The notes: generated by a model not told the origin, from the letters alone. A stretch of DNA of 64,000 nt from Arachnia propionica (GCF_003859805.1 NZ_RQZG01000016.1:1-64000), one strand, 5' to 3'. Positions 29,662 through 39,109 are shown, numbered from the stretch's first letter. Program-made: numbers and translations.

Positions 29662-31285
29662 AACGACGCCTCTGGACCTTGATCCGGTTCTTCGCGGCGA
29701 CGGCTCCGGCCCGCCTGGCCTTCTCCTGTTCCAGGAGCCGACGCTGCTCCTCCTGCTGCTCCAGCAGAGCCTGTTGGTCGAGCCCCGAACGCAGCATCAT
29801 GAACACGATCATCGCGATCACCAGGGAGATCCACGACGGCCACCCCACCACGATGGGCAATGTCACCACCGTGACGACGTCGATGCCCTTGATGAGGGAG
29901 AACATCAGCCCCGGCGGCACCGCCCCGAAACCGGTCGTCGCCACCAACGGGCCGCCGTAGTTGGCGGGTTTCGCCGTGACCCAACGGACCGCGGCCAGCA
30001 GCCCCGCGACGGCGGTGAGCAGGGTCTGCGTCAGCCCGACGCCGAGCTCCACCTGCTGGCCGCCGACGATCCCGAGGAACGCCGGGGTCACCGCCACCGC
30101 CCACAGCAGCGCCAGGACCGCGGGCACCACCATCGTCGCCTGCCGGACGGCTCCGGGGGCGAACGGGAAGCAACGCTGCAAGCCCATGGTGCGGGTCAGC
30201 ACCCGCATCGAGTTGCAGAACCCGATGAGGGCGGCCATCAGCACCAGGGCCGACAACGGGGCCGCGACGACCCCCATGCCGAGCGCCTGGATCGCGTAGG
30301 GGACCATCATCGATCCCGCCCAGAACAGCAGCGGACGAGGGTTGCGCCACAGCCGCTGCACGTCACGCATGACCAGGGCGGCGGCCCCGAGCCCTGCCCC
30401 CCGGGTCGGGCGGACGTGTCCCTTCTCCTTGGCCCGGAACTGCACGAGGATGTCACGCACCAGGGCCAGGTCGAGGGCGAAGGCCGCACCCTGCATGCCG
30501 GAGATCAACGACGACCCGGCCACGAGCCGTTGCCTGCGCAGTCGCGTCAGCCGCACCCAGGCCAGCCACACCGAGACCAGTCCCAGCACCGCCCCGACAC
30601 CGGCGATGATCCAGGCGAACTCCACGCCCCACGCTGCGACGGTCCCCACCGGCAGCCTCCCGGTGGCGATCAGCACCAGCAGCGAGAGCGTCCCCATGGC
30701 CAGCGCCCCGGTCACCCAGAGCAGGACCCCGATGATCCAACGACGCTCCATCCCCTGCTCGGCCGCGGCGAAGGACACCAGTCCGAAACACCCGAGCCCG
30801 GAGGCCACGCCCCAGATCAGGATCGTGGCCGGGTCACTGCCGACCAGTGCGGCGACCAGCGCCCCCAGCCCCGCCCCGGCCAGCAGGGAGAGCAGCACCG
30901 AGGCGACGAGCCGCCCCTGCAGGAACCGCCGACGGTTCACATCCCCGTCGAGGATCCAGAACCCCTCCGCGGCGGACGCGACGATCGGCCCGAACAGGCG
31001 GGCCGCCATCAGGGCGAAGGCCAGGAAGGCCGCGGTGGCCGCCCAGGGCAGCAGACCTCGGGAGGCCAGGCAGCTCTCGGTGTCACACACCGCGACGGTG
31101 CGTTGCGCCTGCAGGATCGAGCTGACCAGCATCGCACCGACCAGCACCAACGCGAAGACCATGACGTAGGCGTCACTCAACGCCTGGAGGATGTTGCGAT
31201 CCGCACGACCGTGACGCCAGTCCCGCACCAGCAGGCGCAACTGCCGTTCATCGACGGCACCGATCACCCCGAAACGCTCGCTCAT
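29660..31285 (-). CDS. Large integral membrane protein, ABC permease candidate
   Basis: 541 residues from ATG 31285, which overlaps the ATPase stop (ATGA); the longer frame has no homology. Ten or more hydrophobic helices fall in two blocks around a loop at residues ~240-300 (LTRLRRQRLVAGSSLISG). The C-terminus is a charged coiled coil (QQALLEQQEEQRRLLEQEKARR). It resembles actinobacterial proteins grouped as DUF6297; I am moderately sure. Pairing with a lone ATPase implies a two-component exporter or an ABC-2-like system. Substrate unknown. Confidence 0.75.
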   Translation of the reverse strand: MSERFGVIGAVDERQLRLLVRDWRHGRADRNILQALSDAYVMVFALVLVGAMLVSSILQAQRTVAVCDTESCLASRGLLPWAATAAFLAFALMAARLFGPIVASAAEGFWILDGDVNRRRFLQGRLVASVLLSLLAGAGLGALVAALVGSDPATILIWGVASGLGCFGLVSFAAAEQGMERRWIIGVLLWVTGALAMGTLSLLVLIATGRLPVGTVAAWGVEFAWIIAGVGAVLGLVSVWLAWVRLTRLRRQRLVAGSSLISGMQGAAFALDLALVRDILVQFRAKEKGHVRPTRGAGLGAAALVMRDVQRLWRNPRPLLFWAGSMMVPYAIQALGMGVVAAPLSALVLMAALIGFCNSMRVLTRTMGLQRCFPFAPGAVRQATMVVPAVLALLWAVAVTPAFLGIVGGQQVELGVGLTQTLLTAVAGLLAAVRWVTAKPANYGGPLVATTGFGAVPPGLMFSLIKGIDVVTVVTLPIVVGWPSWISLVIAMIVFMMLRSGLDQQALLEQQEEQRRLLEQEKARRAGAVAAKNRIKVQRRR

Positions 31286-31929
31286 CAGGCCCCCAGCCTG
31301 ACCTCTCGGGCCCCGATCGCCTCCAGCAGGGAGGGTTCGTGGGAGGCCAGGACGACGGCGAGCCCGTCGCTCAGCTCCTCCTTCAGCCGCTTCCCCAGCC
31401 ACGCCACGCCCTCGACGTCGAGCCGCTGCTCCGGCTCGTCGAGGACCAGCAACCGACGGGGACGGACGAACGCGGTGGCCAACGCCAGTCGGCGCCGCTG
31501 ACCCGACGACAGGGTGGCGGGCAGCTGCCCGGCCTGCGGCACCAGCTGCACCTCATCGAGGATCTCGTCCACCAGGTCGTCCGGATCGGCCAGGCCGTGG
31601 GCACGGGCCAGGAGGTCGAGGTGCTCGACGACGCTGAGGTCGGGGAAGAAGTCGAGGTCGTCGATGACGGTGGCGACACTGCGTCGGATCTCCGGATTGG
31701 ACTCACTCATCCTGACCCCCATCACCTCGACGGTGCCCTCATCCGGCCGGTCCGCCCCGACCAGGCACCTCAGCACCGTCGACTTGCCCGCACCGTTGCG
31801 CCCGGTCAGGGCCACGGCCTCGCCCGCCGCCACCTGGAGGTCGAACCCCTCCACGATGGTCACGGGCCCGTAGGCCTTGCGTAGTTTTGCCACCTTGAGC
31901 ACGATGTCCTTCTTCGCCACGGCGTCCAT
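31285..31929 (-). CDS. ABC transporter ATP-binding protein
   Basis: 214 residues from ATG 31929 (MDAVAKKDIVL), which removes a non-homologous N-terminal stretch of the open frame. Walker A GRNGAGKST, signature LSSGQRRRLALA, Walker B LLVLDEP and H-loop ASHE are all present. It powers the membrane protein encoded immediately downstream. The signature differs slightly from the standard LSGGQ (S for the first G). Confidence 0.92.
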   Translation of the reverse strand: MDAVAKKDIVLKVAKLRKAYGPVTIVEGFDLQVAAGEAVALTGRNGAGKSTVLRCLVGADRPDEGTVEVMGVRMSESNPEIRRSVATVIDDLDFFPDLSVVEHLDLLARAHGLADPDDLVDEILDEVQLVPQAGQLPATLSSGQRRRLALATAFVRPRRLLVLDEPEQRLDVEGVAWLGKRLKEELSDGLAVVLASHEPSLLEAIGAREVRLGA

Positions 31930-32013
31930 TGTGGACCATCCTGCCCACAGGCAGGGGCACACATCCCACGACGGACGAGGTAGCATGTGCGGTGACACCA
32001 ACGGAGGTAAGTC

Positions 32014-32583
32014 ATGAGTGGAATCGCCATCGTCCATCCCGAGGCCACCCTGCGGCCCAGCAAGCTCGAGCTACTGGCCCCCTGGCTACCGGACCAGTGG
32101 TGGTTCGACGGGGATGCCGGCGACCTCGAACTCGTCGCGAAATTCCGATTCGTGGACCCGGACGGAGAGGTCGGCCTGGACGGCATGCTGATCCGCTCCT
32201 CCGATGCCGTCTACCACGTCCCCGTCACGTGGCGGGCCCATCCCCTCGACGGCGGGGCGTGCATCGGGACCCTCGACCACTCGGTGCTCGGTACCCGCTA
32301 CTGCTACGACGCCCAGACCGATCCGGTCTACCTGAAGGAACTCGCCCGGGTCATCACGGAGAAGGACACCCAGGCCGAGATGCGTCCGGAAGGCTCCGAC
32401 GAGGCGATCCCCGGCACCATCCAGGTCTTCGGGTCCGGCCTGGTCGAGGGGGAGACCAGTGGCTACCCGCACGTCATCCACAAACTGCTCCGCGAACCCA
32501 TCAACGACGTCGTCGGTCAGCTGATGGGCCAGTGGAGCCTGGGCGGGTTGAAACGTTGCGACCTGCTGGCCGTCCTGCACTGA
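32014..32583 (+). CDS. Stand-alone maltokinase N-terminal cap-like protein
   Basis: 189 residues from ATG 32014 with CGGAGG upstream; -10 candidate TAGCAT at 31981. The sequence ([65 protein letters not shown]) matches the N-terminal cap found in actinobacterial maltokinases, but the kinase part is absent. Full maltokinase makes maltose-1-phosphate for alpha-glucan synthesis; what the isolated cap does is not known to me. A binding or regulatory role is possible. It is not in an operon with glycogen genes here. Confidence 0.75.
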   Translation: MSGIAIVHPEATLRPSKLELLAPWLPDQWWFDGDAGDLELVAKFRFVDPDGEVGLDGMLIRSSDAVYHVPVTWRAHPLDGGACIGTLDHSVLGTRYCYDAQTDPVYLKELARVITEKDTQAEMRPEGSDEAIPGTIQVFGSGLVEGETSGYPHVIHKLLREPINDVVGQLMGQWSLGGLKRCDLLAVLH

Positions 32584-32604
32584 GGAACACCCCTGCGGGC
32601 GCGA

Positions 32605-32610
32605 TAGGCT
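32605..32610 (+). promoter_or_regulatory. -10 box of ubiE (leaderless)
   Basis: TAGGCT followed by 7 nt and ATG 32618, with no purine-rich ribosome site between. The -35 position (GAGGAA) is poor. Confidence 0.45.
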
Positions 32611-32617
32611 GCTCCCC

Positions 32618-33310
32618 ATGGAGCGGACCCGGGCAGACCTCGACAAGATCAGTGCTGAGGTCCAGGCGATGTTTGACGGCGTTGCCGAACGCTATGACCT
32701 GCTCAACGCCGTGCTGTCCCTGGGGCAGGAGAAACGGTGGCGGCGCCACACCCTGGCGGCACTCCACCCAAGGCCCGGGGAACGGGTGCTGGACCTGGCC
32801 GCAGGCACCGGAACCTCCTCGGTGCCCTACCAACTGGCCGGGGCCACCGTCTTCCCCACCGACTACTCGATGGGCATGCTGCAGGTGGGCAAACGGCGGC
32901 AGCCGGGACTCAACTTCGTGCGTGGCGACGCCCTGGCCCTTCCCTATGCCGACGACTCGTTCGACGCCGTGACCATCAGCTACGGTCTGCGCAACGTCGA
33001 GGACACCGCCGGGGCACTGCGGGAGATGCTGCGGGTGACCCGACCCGGCGGTCGGCTGGTGATCGCCGAGTTCTCCACCCCCGTCCACCCCTGGTTCCGG
33101 TTCGCCTACGTCCACGGGGCCCTCAGGATGGTGCCGGTGGCGGCGAAGCTCTCCAGCAACCCCGTCGCCTACGGGTACCTGGCCGAATCGATCCTCGCCT
33201 GGCCGAACCAGCGTGCCCTGGCCGACCTGATCGCCGAGTGCGGATGGCGGGAGGTCGAGTTCAAGAACCTGACCGGCGGCATCGTCGCCCTGCATCGGGC
33301 ACGGAAATGA
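32618..33310 (+). CDS. ubiE: Demethylmenaquinone methyltransferase
   Basis: 230 residues, also called MenG. Uses S-adenosylmethionine to methylate demethylmenaquinone, the last step of menaquinone synthesis. UbiE-family signature: [18 protein letters not shown] (residues ~27-44), SAM motif [38 protein letters not shown] and [12 protein letters not shown]. Separated from the menEACD operon by ~9.5 kb. Its stop overlaps the start of the nuclease-like gene (ATGA), so the two are translationally coupled. Confidence 0.94.
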   Translation: MERTRADLDKISAEVQAMFDGVAERYDLLNAVLSLGQEKRWRRHTLAALHPRPGERVLDLAAGTGTSSVPYQLAGATVFPTDYSMGMLQVGKRRQPGLNFVRGDALALPYADDSFDAVTISYGLRNVEDTAGALREMLRVTRPGGRLVIAEFSTPVHPWFRFAYVHGALRMVPVAAKLSSNPVAYGYLAESILAWPNQRALADLIAECGWREVEFKNLTGGIVALHRARK

Positions 33311-34980
33311 CCTTCCTGCTGGATCCCTATGCCGCAAGGAGCTGCCCGGTCAAGACGTTCAACGCCTTCGACCCGGGTACTGCGGGTCCTGCCGAGCCCC
33401 TCGACGAGTCACTGCGGGAGGCCTTCGGTGGCGGCACCGAGCACCGCAGGGCCGTCCTCGCCCGGGTCGCCACCGGAGCCGATGTGGTCGACCTCGGCCC
33501 GGCCACCCACCCACTGGAGGCGACGCTGGCCGCCATGGCGGATGAGGTGCCGACCGTGATCGGGGGGCGGCTTCCCGTGGACCCCGCAGGGCACCGGCGT
33601 GGCCACCCCGACCTGCTGGTGCGGGGCGACGGCGGCTACTGGCCGGTGGTCATCAAACCGTACCGGGTGCTGGAGAAGCAGTCCCGCGGCGGTGCGCTGC
33701 GCCGCTCCCCGCTCACCGACCCGACGGCGCTGCGTCCCCTGCCGAACCTCCGTTACCGCACCTACCGGGAGGGTGCACTGCTGGAACTGGCCCACCTGTG
33801 GCGACTGCTGCAGGCCTGCGACAGCGCCGCGACCACAGCGCTCGGCGGGATCGTCGGCAGCGACGAGGGACACACCGGACACATCACCTGGGTGCCGCTG
33901 GACTGGCGTTTCCTGCGCACCTTCTCCCGCACCTCGGCATCGGGGTACCGGCTGCGCTCCGCCCTGGAACGCTACGACCACGAACACGGGTTCCGCGTCC
34001 ACGTCGCCGAGGAGGCGATGCGGCGGGTGCCGGGCGACGACCGACCACCGGTGGTGCGTCCCATCCGGGTCGCCGAGTGCGAGTGGTGCGCCTGGTGGGA
34101 GACCTGCCGGCCACGGATGGACGACGACGACATCTCGCTGCGGATCTCGAAGACCCCCCTCGACGTCAGGGAACTGCAGACGTTGATGGGCCTCGGCATC
34201 ACCACGGTCGACCAGCTGGCCCAGGCCGACGTGGAGGAGCTGCTGCCGCACTACCTGCCCCTGACCGCGCACCGTGACCGTTCGGAGGCCAGGCTGCGGC
34301 AGGCGGCTCGTCGGGCCCGGATGCTGGCGAAGGGGGTGGCCCTGGAGAAGGTCTCCCACGACCCCATCGGCACACCGCGGTCCCGCGTGGAGATCGACCT
34401 GGACATCGAGACCGACGACCACGACCGCACCTACCTGTGGGGGGCGCTGCTGACCGATCGGGGCACGGGCGAACAGGAGTTCCATCACTTCGCCTCCTTC
34501 ACCCGGCTGCGCGACGACGCGGAGGTGGAGCTGGCCACGCGGTTCGGGACCTGGCTGCTGGAGCAGGTCGCGAGCCAACCCGACCTCATCGTGTTCCACT
34601 ACTCGGACTACGAGGTGGTGCACCTGAGACGACTCGCCGCACGCAGCGGTTCCCCGGTCCTGCGGAAGGTCCTGGACCTGGTCAAGGATCACTTCGTGGA
34701 TCTGTTCGAGCTGGTGCGGGACAACTTCGTCGGGGTCGAGGGGCTCGGGTTGAAGGTGGTGGCCTCGACGGGAGCCGGGTTCTCCTGGCGTGACGAGGAG
34801 CCGGGCGGGTTGAACTCGCAGCTGTGGTTCGCCACCGCCGTCGACGCCCCGGACTCGGCGACCCGTGAGGCCGCACGCACCCGGGTGCTGGAGTACAACG
34901 AGGACGACGTCCTGGCCACCTGGCACCTCAGACAGTGGATGCAGCGCATCGATGATGGGACCCAGGTCGACCCGTCGTAG
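33307..34980 (+). CDS. TM0106 family RecB-like putative nuclease
   Basis: 557 residues from ATG 33307, which overlaps the ubiE stop; the longer frame is a shadow. A RecB-like N-terminal part is followed by a Cys cluster [10 protein letters not shown] (residues ~258-267, possible Fe-S ligands), a helix-hairpin-helix-like [24 protein letters not shown], and an RNase H-like domain starting [18 protein letters not shown]. Predicted cytoplasmic nuclease of unclear function. The tight linkage to menaquinone methylation is unexplained and may only reflect gene packing. Confidence 0.85.
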   Translation: MTFLLDPYAARSCPVKTFNAFDPGTAGPAEPLDESLREAFGGGTEHRRAVLARVATGADVVDLGPATHPLEATLAAMADEVPTVIGGRLPVDPAGHRRGHPDLLVRGDGGYWPVVIKPYRVLEKQSRGGALRRSPLTDPTALRPLPNLRYRTYREGALLELAHLWRLLQACDSAATTALGGIVGSDEGHTGHITWVPLDWRFLRTFSRTSASGYRLRSALERYDHEHGFRVHVAEEAMRRVPGDDRPPVVRPIRVAECEWCAWWETCRPRMDDDDISLRISKTPLDVRELQTLMGLGITTVDQLAQADVEELLPHYLPLTAHRDRSEARLRQAARRARMLAKGVALEKVSHDPIGTPRSRVEIDLDIETDDHDRTYLWGALLTDRGTGEQEFHHFASFTRLRDDAEVELATRFGTWLLEQVASQPDLIVFHYSDYEVVHLRRLAARSGSPVLRKVLDLVKDHFVDLFELVRDNFVGVEGLGLKVVASTGAGFSWRDEEPGGLNSQLWFATAVDAPDSATREAARTRVLEYNEDDVLATWHLRQWMQRIDDGTQVDPS

Positions 34981-34991
34981 GACCTGGGTCC
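34958..34991 (+). terminator. Inverted repeat spanning the nuclease gene stop
   Basis: Perfect 11-bp arms GGACCCAGGTC and GACCTGGGTCC with a 12-nt loop that contains the TAG stop codon. Possible terminator before the ABC operon; no strong T-tract. Confidence 0.55.
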
Positions 34992-35010
34992 ACCTTTGGG
35001 CCAATCATCC

Positions 35011-35039
35011 TTGCCAGAGCGCACCCGAATCGCTACCTT
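35011..35039 (+). promoter_or_regulatory. Promoter of MacB-like ABC operon
   Basis: TTGCCA (35011-35016), 17-bp spacer, TACCTT (35034-35039). Followed by a strong ribosome site AAGGAGGAAGC directly before ATG 35058. Confidence 0.55.
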
Positions 35040-35057
35040 CTGCTCCAAGGAGGAAGC

Positions 35058-35792
35058 ATGGGTGCTGACGTCACACCCCTGGACCCGCTCGTGGTGGTGC
35101 GGGAGCTGAGCAAGGTGTACCGGGTCGGGGAATCACGCGTCGTGGCACTCAACCGGGTCGACCTGGAGATCCCGCGCGGCAGCTTCACCGCCGTCGTCGG
35201 CACCTCCGGCTCCGGCAAGTCCACCCTGCTCAACATGATCGGAGGCCTGGAGAAACCGACGGCCGGTGAGATCTGGGTTGACGGCCAGCCGCTGCACACC
35301 TTCAGCGAGCACGAACTGGTCACCTACCGTCGTGAACAGGTGGGCTTCATCTTCCAGTCGTTCAACCTCATGTCCCATCTCACCGCACTGCAGAACGTGG
35401 CGCTGCCCCTGTCGTTCCGCGGGATGCCGCGCAGCGAGCGGGAGGAACTGGCGAGGAAGGTGCTGATCACCCTCGGGCTGGGGGACCACCTGGACCACCT
35501 GCCGACCCAGCTCTCCGGCGGCCAGCAGCAGCGCGTGGGGATCGCCCGGGCGATGGCGGTCCGCCCGAAACTCGTCTTCGCCGATGAGCCGACCGGGAAC
35601 CTGGACTCCCGCACCGCCGAGGCGACCCTGCGACTGTTCCGCCGTGTGATCCGACGCTTCCACCAGACCTGGCTCATGGTCACCCACGACGCCCACCTGG
35701 CGAGCTTCGCCGACACCATCGTCGCCATCACCGATGGCCGCATCTCCGACATCTCCCAGCAGCACCACGACGACCCCGAGGAGCACTCATGA
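35058..35792 (+). CDS. ABC transporter ATP-binding protein, MacB/LolD type
   Basis: 244 residues. Walker A GTSGSGKST, signature LSGGQQQRVGIARA, Walker B LVFADEPTGNLDSRT (the NLDSRT extension is typical of the MacB/LolD/FtsE group) and H-loop THD. Start fixed by AAGGAGG. Forms an operon with a secreted adaptor-like protein (4-nt overlap) and an FtsX-like permease. Such systems are mechanotransmission machines that drive extracytoplasmic processes or lipid/peptide export rather than classic uptake. Confidence 0.93.
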   Translation: MGADVTPLDPLVVVRELSKVYRVGESRVVALNRVDLEIPRGSFTAVVGTSGSGKSTLLNMIGGLEKPTAGEIWVDGQPLHTFSEHELVTYRREQVGFIFQSFNLMSHLTALQNVALPLSFRGMPRSEREELARKVLITLGLGDHLDHLPTQLSGGQQQRVGIARAMAVRPKLVFADEPTGNLDSRTAEATLRLFRRVIRRFHQTWLMVTHDAHLASFADTIVAITDGRISDISQQHHDDPEEHS

Positions 35793-36895
35793 GACCCCTT
35801 CGATGCCTGGTCCTCGCCCTGGCCGCACTGCTGGCCCTGGCCGCACCGGTCGTGGCCTCGGCCGACGAACCGAAACCGAAGGAGAGCTCCTCCCCGTCCC
35901 GGGAGTCCACACCGAGGCAGACCAGCGCCCCCGGTAGTGGGGACGACGGCGGTGGAGGTGCCCCGGGAAGCACCGGCGCGGCCGGGGTCTCGGTGCCACG
36001 GGTGATGCTGGAGTCGGTGGTCCCCACCCCGAGAACCGTCACGGCAGGCTCCTCCTTCACGTTGTCCTACACCTTGGTGAACCGGTCGAAGAAGACCCGG
36101 GTGAACAACCTCAAGGTCACCCTCTCCCAGGGCGAGGGTGCCTTCCTGCCGACGAACGGGGCGTCCTCGACCTTCATCTCCGGCATCAAACCGGGGGGCT
36201 CGGTCAGCCGCGACATGGTGTTCTCGACGCTGCCGTCGTTGGAGCACCGACCCTATCCCATCACGATGACCATCGAGTACGAGGACGCCGACGCCAACCA
36301 GTACTCCGCCACCGAGACCATCTCCATCCAGGTCGACCAGCCGACCCGCGCCGACACCTCCACCTTCACCATCGTCCCCGAGGAACTCATGGTCGGCGAC
36401 GAGGCCACCGTGACGTTCAGCCTCAACAACCTCGGCAAGTCGAAGATCCACAACGCGAGGATCACCGTCGCCGAGGGGCAGGGCGTGGCGGCGAAGGAGC
36501 ACTTCATCGGCTCGGTGGAGCCGGGTGCCTCGTCCACTGTGGAGCTGCTGCTCACCGCCACGGCGGAGCGGGAGGAGCCACTGACGGCGGTCATCACCTT
36601 CGAGGACGCGAACGGCACCGTCGCCACGATGGAGAAACAGCTGACCCTCACGGTCCTGCCCGAGCAGATGATGGAGGAACCCGGCCCACCATCCGGTCAG
36701 GAGACGCAGCCGGTGCCCGAACCGGTCGTCGAGGGCAGTGACGCCTGGCTGTGGTGGGTGGGCGGCGGCATCGCACTCGGCGTGGTGCTGCTGATCGCCA
36801 GCATCACCCTCAGCCGTCGCGCCAAGCAGCGCCAGGAGCACTCCTTCGATCTCGACCTGCTCGACGGCACGCCGCTCGTCGGCTCGGACCTGTGA
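35789..36895 (+). CDS. Secreted CARDB/COG1361-like protein with C-terminal anchor
   Basis: 368 residues. Signal peptide at residues 1-28 (LVLALAALLALAAPVVASA), then a low-complexity Ser/Pro/Gly linker, then two Ig-like repeats: PTPRTVTAGSSFTLSYTLVN and PEELMVGDEATVTFSLNN. These are the COG1361/CARDB pattern. A C-terminal membrane helix (WLWWVGGGIALGVVLLIAS) precedes a short basic cytoplasmic tail. It sits between the ATPase and permease genes of a MacB-like system and most likely works as the extracytoplasmic component of that system. Confidence 0.82.
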   Translation: MRPLRCLVLALAALLALAAPVVASADEPKPKESSSPSRESTPRQTSAPGSGDDGGGGAPGSTGAAGVSVPRVMLESVVPTPRTVTAGSSFTLSYTLVNRSKKTRVNNLKVTLSQGEGAFLPTNGASSTFISGIKPGGSVSRDMVFSTLPSLEHRPYPITMTIEYEDADANQYSATETISIQVDQPTRADTSTFTIVPEELMVGDEATVTFSLNNLGKSKIHNARITVAEGQGVAAKEHFIGSVEPGASSTVELLLTATAEREEPLTAVITFEDANGTVATMEKQLTLTVLPEQMMEEPGPPSGQETQPVPEPVVEGSDAWLWWVGGGIALGVVLLIASITLSRRAKQRQEHSFDLDLLDGTPLVGSDL

Positions 36896-36905
36896 GGATG
36901 CTGCC

Positions 36906-38246
36906 ATGAGATTCGGCGACCTGGTCGCCACCAGCCTCACCTCGCTGTGGCAGCGGAAGGTCCGCACCTTCCTGACGGTGCTGGGGGTGATGATCGGCAC
37001 CATCTCCGTGGTGGTGATGATCTCGCTGGGACTCGGCCTGACCAAGTCACTGCACGACTCCATCGCCGCACAGGGCAGCCTCAAGGAGGTGCTGGTGCAG
37101 AACAACCCGTTCACCCAGGGCAGCTCGAAGAAGCTGCCACGGATGGATGACCGATTGGCCCAGACCTTCGCCACCTACGAGGGAGTGGCCCACGTGATCC
37201 CCGTCTACCGGACCTACCTGCCGGTCAAGGTGGGCAAGTACCGGGGAGAGTTCGAGGTCGTCGCGGTGCCGAGGGAGTCGCTGGGGAGGATGGACCTGGA
37301 GATCGCCCGTGGCAGCGCACCGGGGCAACACGGCCTCGAGGTGCTGGTCGGGCACCAGGTGGCCGAGGCCCTGCGGACCGCGAACGGCAGGGAGTCGTTC
37401 CTGGACAGCGGTGAGGACATCGTCGGTCAGGAGCTCACCCTGGAGTTCTTCGACCATGGCTCGGCGGAGGAGCAGACATCAGCTCCCCCGAGGTTGAAAC
37501 CACTGCGGTCGACGGTCTCGGGCAGCATCGCCGGCCATGGATCGTACTCGGAGACCTCCACCATCCTGGTGGTGGAGCTGGAGTCCCTCAAGCAGGAGAT
37601 GGACAAACGCAACCGTGGCCGGGCCCTGCCGGAGCAGCCGACCGACAGCCAGGGCAGACAGAAGGGCACCTTCACCTACTCCACGCTCAAGGTGGTGGCG
37701 AAGGACATCAAGGACACCGAGGGTCTCCTGGTCAGGTTGAAGGACGAGGGGTACGAGGCCTACGCCCTCATCGAGTGGATCAAGGAGAGTGAGAAGCAGC
37801 TGACCCAGGTCCAGGCCATCTTCGGCGGGATCGGCGCGATGTCCCTGCTGGTGGCCGCCATCGGCATCGCCAACACCATGATGATGAGCGTCTACGAACG
37901 CACCCGGGAGATCGGTGTGATGAAGGTGCTGGGGGCGAGCCTGCGGGACATCCGGTTCCTGTTCCTCGTCGAGGCCGCGGGGATCGGTTTCATCGGCGGG
38001 GTGCTCGGGATCCTGGGCAGTTTCCTGGCCTCTGCCGGACTCAACAGTCCCGCAGGTGCTGAGCTGCTGGCTCCCGCACTGGGAATCGGCGGCGTGCCGG
38101 GTGACACGTTGACGATGTCGGTGATCCCGCCGTGGCTGGCCGGGACGACCCTGCTGTTCGCGACCGTCATCGGCACCGTCGCGGGGCTGCTGCCGGCACA
38201 CCGCGCCACCCGGTTGAGCGCCCTCGACGCGATCCGATCACAGTAA
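36906..38246 (+). CDS. ABC transporter permease, MacB/FtsX family
   Basis: 446 residues. N-terminal helix after KVRTFLTVLGVMIGTISVVV (typical MacB start), a large extracytoplasmic domain at residues ~50-290, then three helices including AIGIANTMMMSVYERTREIGVMKVLGAS, the FtsX-domain hallmark. Starts 10 nt after the adaptor gene. Partner of the ATPase at 35058. Substrate or process unknown. Confidence 0.92.
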   Translation: MRFGDLVATSLTSLWQRKVRTFLTVLGVMIGTISVVVMISLGLGLTKSLHDSIAAQGSLKEVLVQNNPFTQGSSKKLPRMDDRLAQTFATYEGVAHVIPVYRTYLPVKVGKYRGEFEVVAVPRESLGRMDLEIARGSAPGQHGLEVLVGHQVAEALRTANGRESFLDSGEDIVGQELTLEFFDHGSAEEQTSAPPRLKPLRSTVSGSIAGHGSYSETSTILVVELESLKQEMDKRNRGRALPEQPTDSQGRQKGTFTYSTLKVVAKDIKDTEGLLVRLKDEGYEAYALIEWIKESEKQLTQVQAIFGGIGAMSLLVAAIGIANTMMMSVYERTREIGVMKVLGASLRDIRFLFLVEAAGIGFIGGVLGILGSFLASAGLNSPAGAELLAPALGIGGVPGDTLTMSVIPPWLAGTTLLFATVIGTVAGLLPAHRATRLSALDAIRSQ

Positions 38247-38271
38247 GGGTCACCTCACCAAGCGGGTAGGC
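38244..38271 (+). promoter_or_regulatory. Possible iron box and -10 before siderophore-interacting protein gene
   Basis: Bases 38244-38262 match the DtxR/IdeR consensus at 13 of 19 positions by hand, directly before a TAGGCT -10 (38266-38271). The match is weaker than the one at 26058, but siderophore-interacting proteins are often iron-regulated. Confidence 0.4.
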
Positions 38272-38298
38272 TGGTCCCACCCGATGTCAGGAGCACTC

Positions 38299-39108
38299 AT
38301 GCCCCGTCCCACCCGGCGACCACGCACCGCCGTCGTCCTCGACCGTGAACAGCTCGCGCCCAACCTGCTGCGGCTACGGCTGCGTGCCGACGACCTGCAG
38401 TCCGAGGAGGTCGCCTTCACGGACTCCTACGTCAAGTTCATCCTGCCCCGGCCGGGCACCGATCTGGCCTGGCCGTTCGACCCGGAACAGGTACGCGATT
38501 CCCTGCCCCCCGAGCAGCAGCCGGTGCTTCGGGCCTACACCATCCGCGCCTTCGACCCCGAAACCTCCACCATGACCGTCGACTTCGTCACCCACGGCGA
38601 CGAGGGGATCGCCGGGGTCTGGGCCGCGACGGTGGCACCGGGTGAGTCCGTGGGGTTCGTCGGCCCGGGCGGGGCCTGGTCCCCCACCGCGTCGTACCGC
38701 CACTTCGTCCTCGCGGGCGATGAGGCCGCAGCCCCTGCCATCGCCGCGGCCGTCGACGCGTTGCCGGAGGGCACGACCGCCACGGTGTTCCTGGAGGTGG
38801 ACCACCGTTTCGCGATGCCGGATCCCGATGGCGTGACCATCCACTGGCTGATGCGCGGGGACGCCCTCCCGGGCGATCCACTGATCGACGCGGTGCGTTC
38901 CCACGAGTTCCCCGGGGAACCGACCGGCTGGTTCGTCCACGGAGTGGCGGAGATGGTCCGGGACCTGCGTCGTCACCTGTTCGTCGAGCGCGGCGTCCCC
39001 CGCGATGCCGTCTCCATCTCCGGCTACTGGCGACGCGGCATGACCGATGAGCAGTGGCGCGCCACGAAGAAGGAGTTCAACGCACAGCTGGAGGCCGACC
39101 TGGCCTAG
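38299..39108 (+). CDS. Siderophore-interacting protein (FAD/NAD(P)H ferric reductase)
   Basis: 269 residues from ATG 38299, chosen because AGGAG lies 6 nt upstream; an ATG at 38284 would add five residues. FAD-binding segment YTIRAFDPETSTMTVDFVTHGDEGIAGVWA, the loop WSPTASYRHFVLAGDEAAAPAIAA, and the C-terminal SGYWRRGMTDEQW motif identify the SIP/ViuB family. These cytoplasmic flavoproteins reduce ferric siderophores to release iron. No siderophore transporter lies next to it. Confidence 0.92.
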   Translation: MPRPTRRPRTAVVLDREQLAPNLLRLRLRADDLQSEEVAFTDSYVKFILPRPGTDLAWPFDPEQVRDSLPPEQQPVLRAYTIRAFDPETSTMTVDFVTHGDEGIAGVWAATVAPGESVGFVGPGGAWSPTASYRHFVLAGDEAAAPAIAAAVDALPEGTTATVFLEVDHRFAMPDPDGVTIHWLMRGDALPGDPLIDAVRSHEFPGEPTGWFVHGVAEMVRDLRRHLFVERGVPRDAVSISGYWRRGMTDEQWRATKKEFNAQLEADLA

Positions 39109-39109
39109 G

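Noticed and set aside
29508-30350. Long N-terminal extension of the sugar-binding lipoprotein frame
   Set aside because: The extension crosses the intergenic region and the antisense of the membrane-protein gene. A lipoprotein signal and ribosome site fix the start at 29507.
33409-35004. 531-codon minus-strand frame opposite the RecB-like nuclease
   Set aside because: The plus-strand protein has recognisable domains and coupling to ubiE; the minus-strand product has none.
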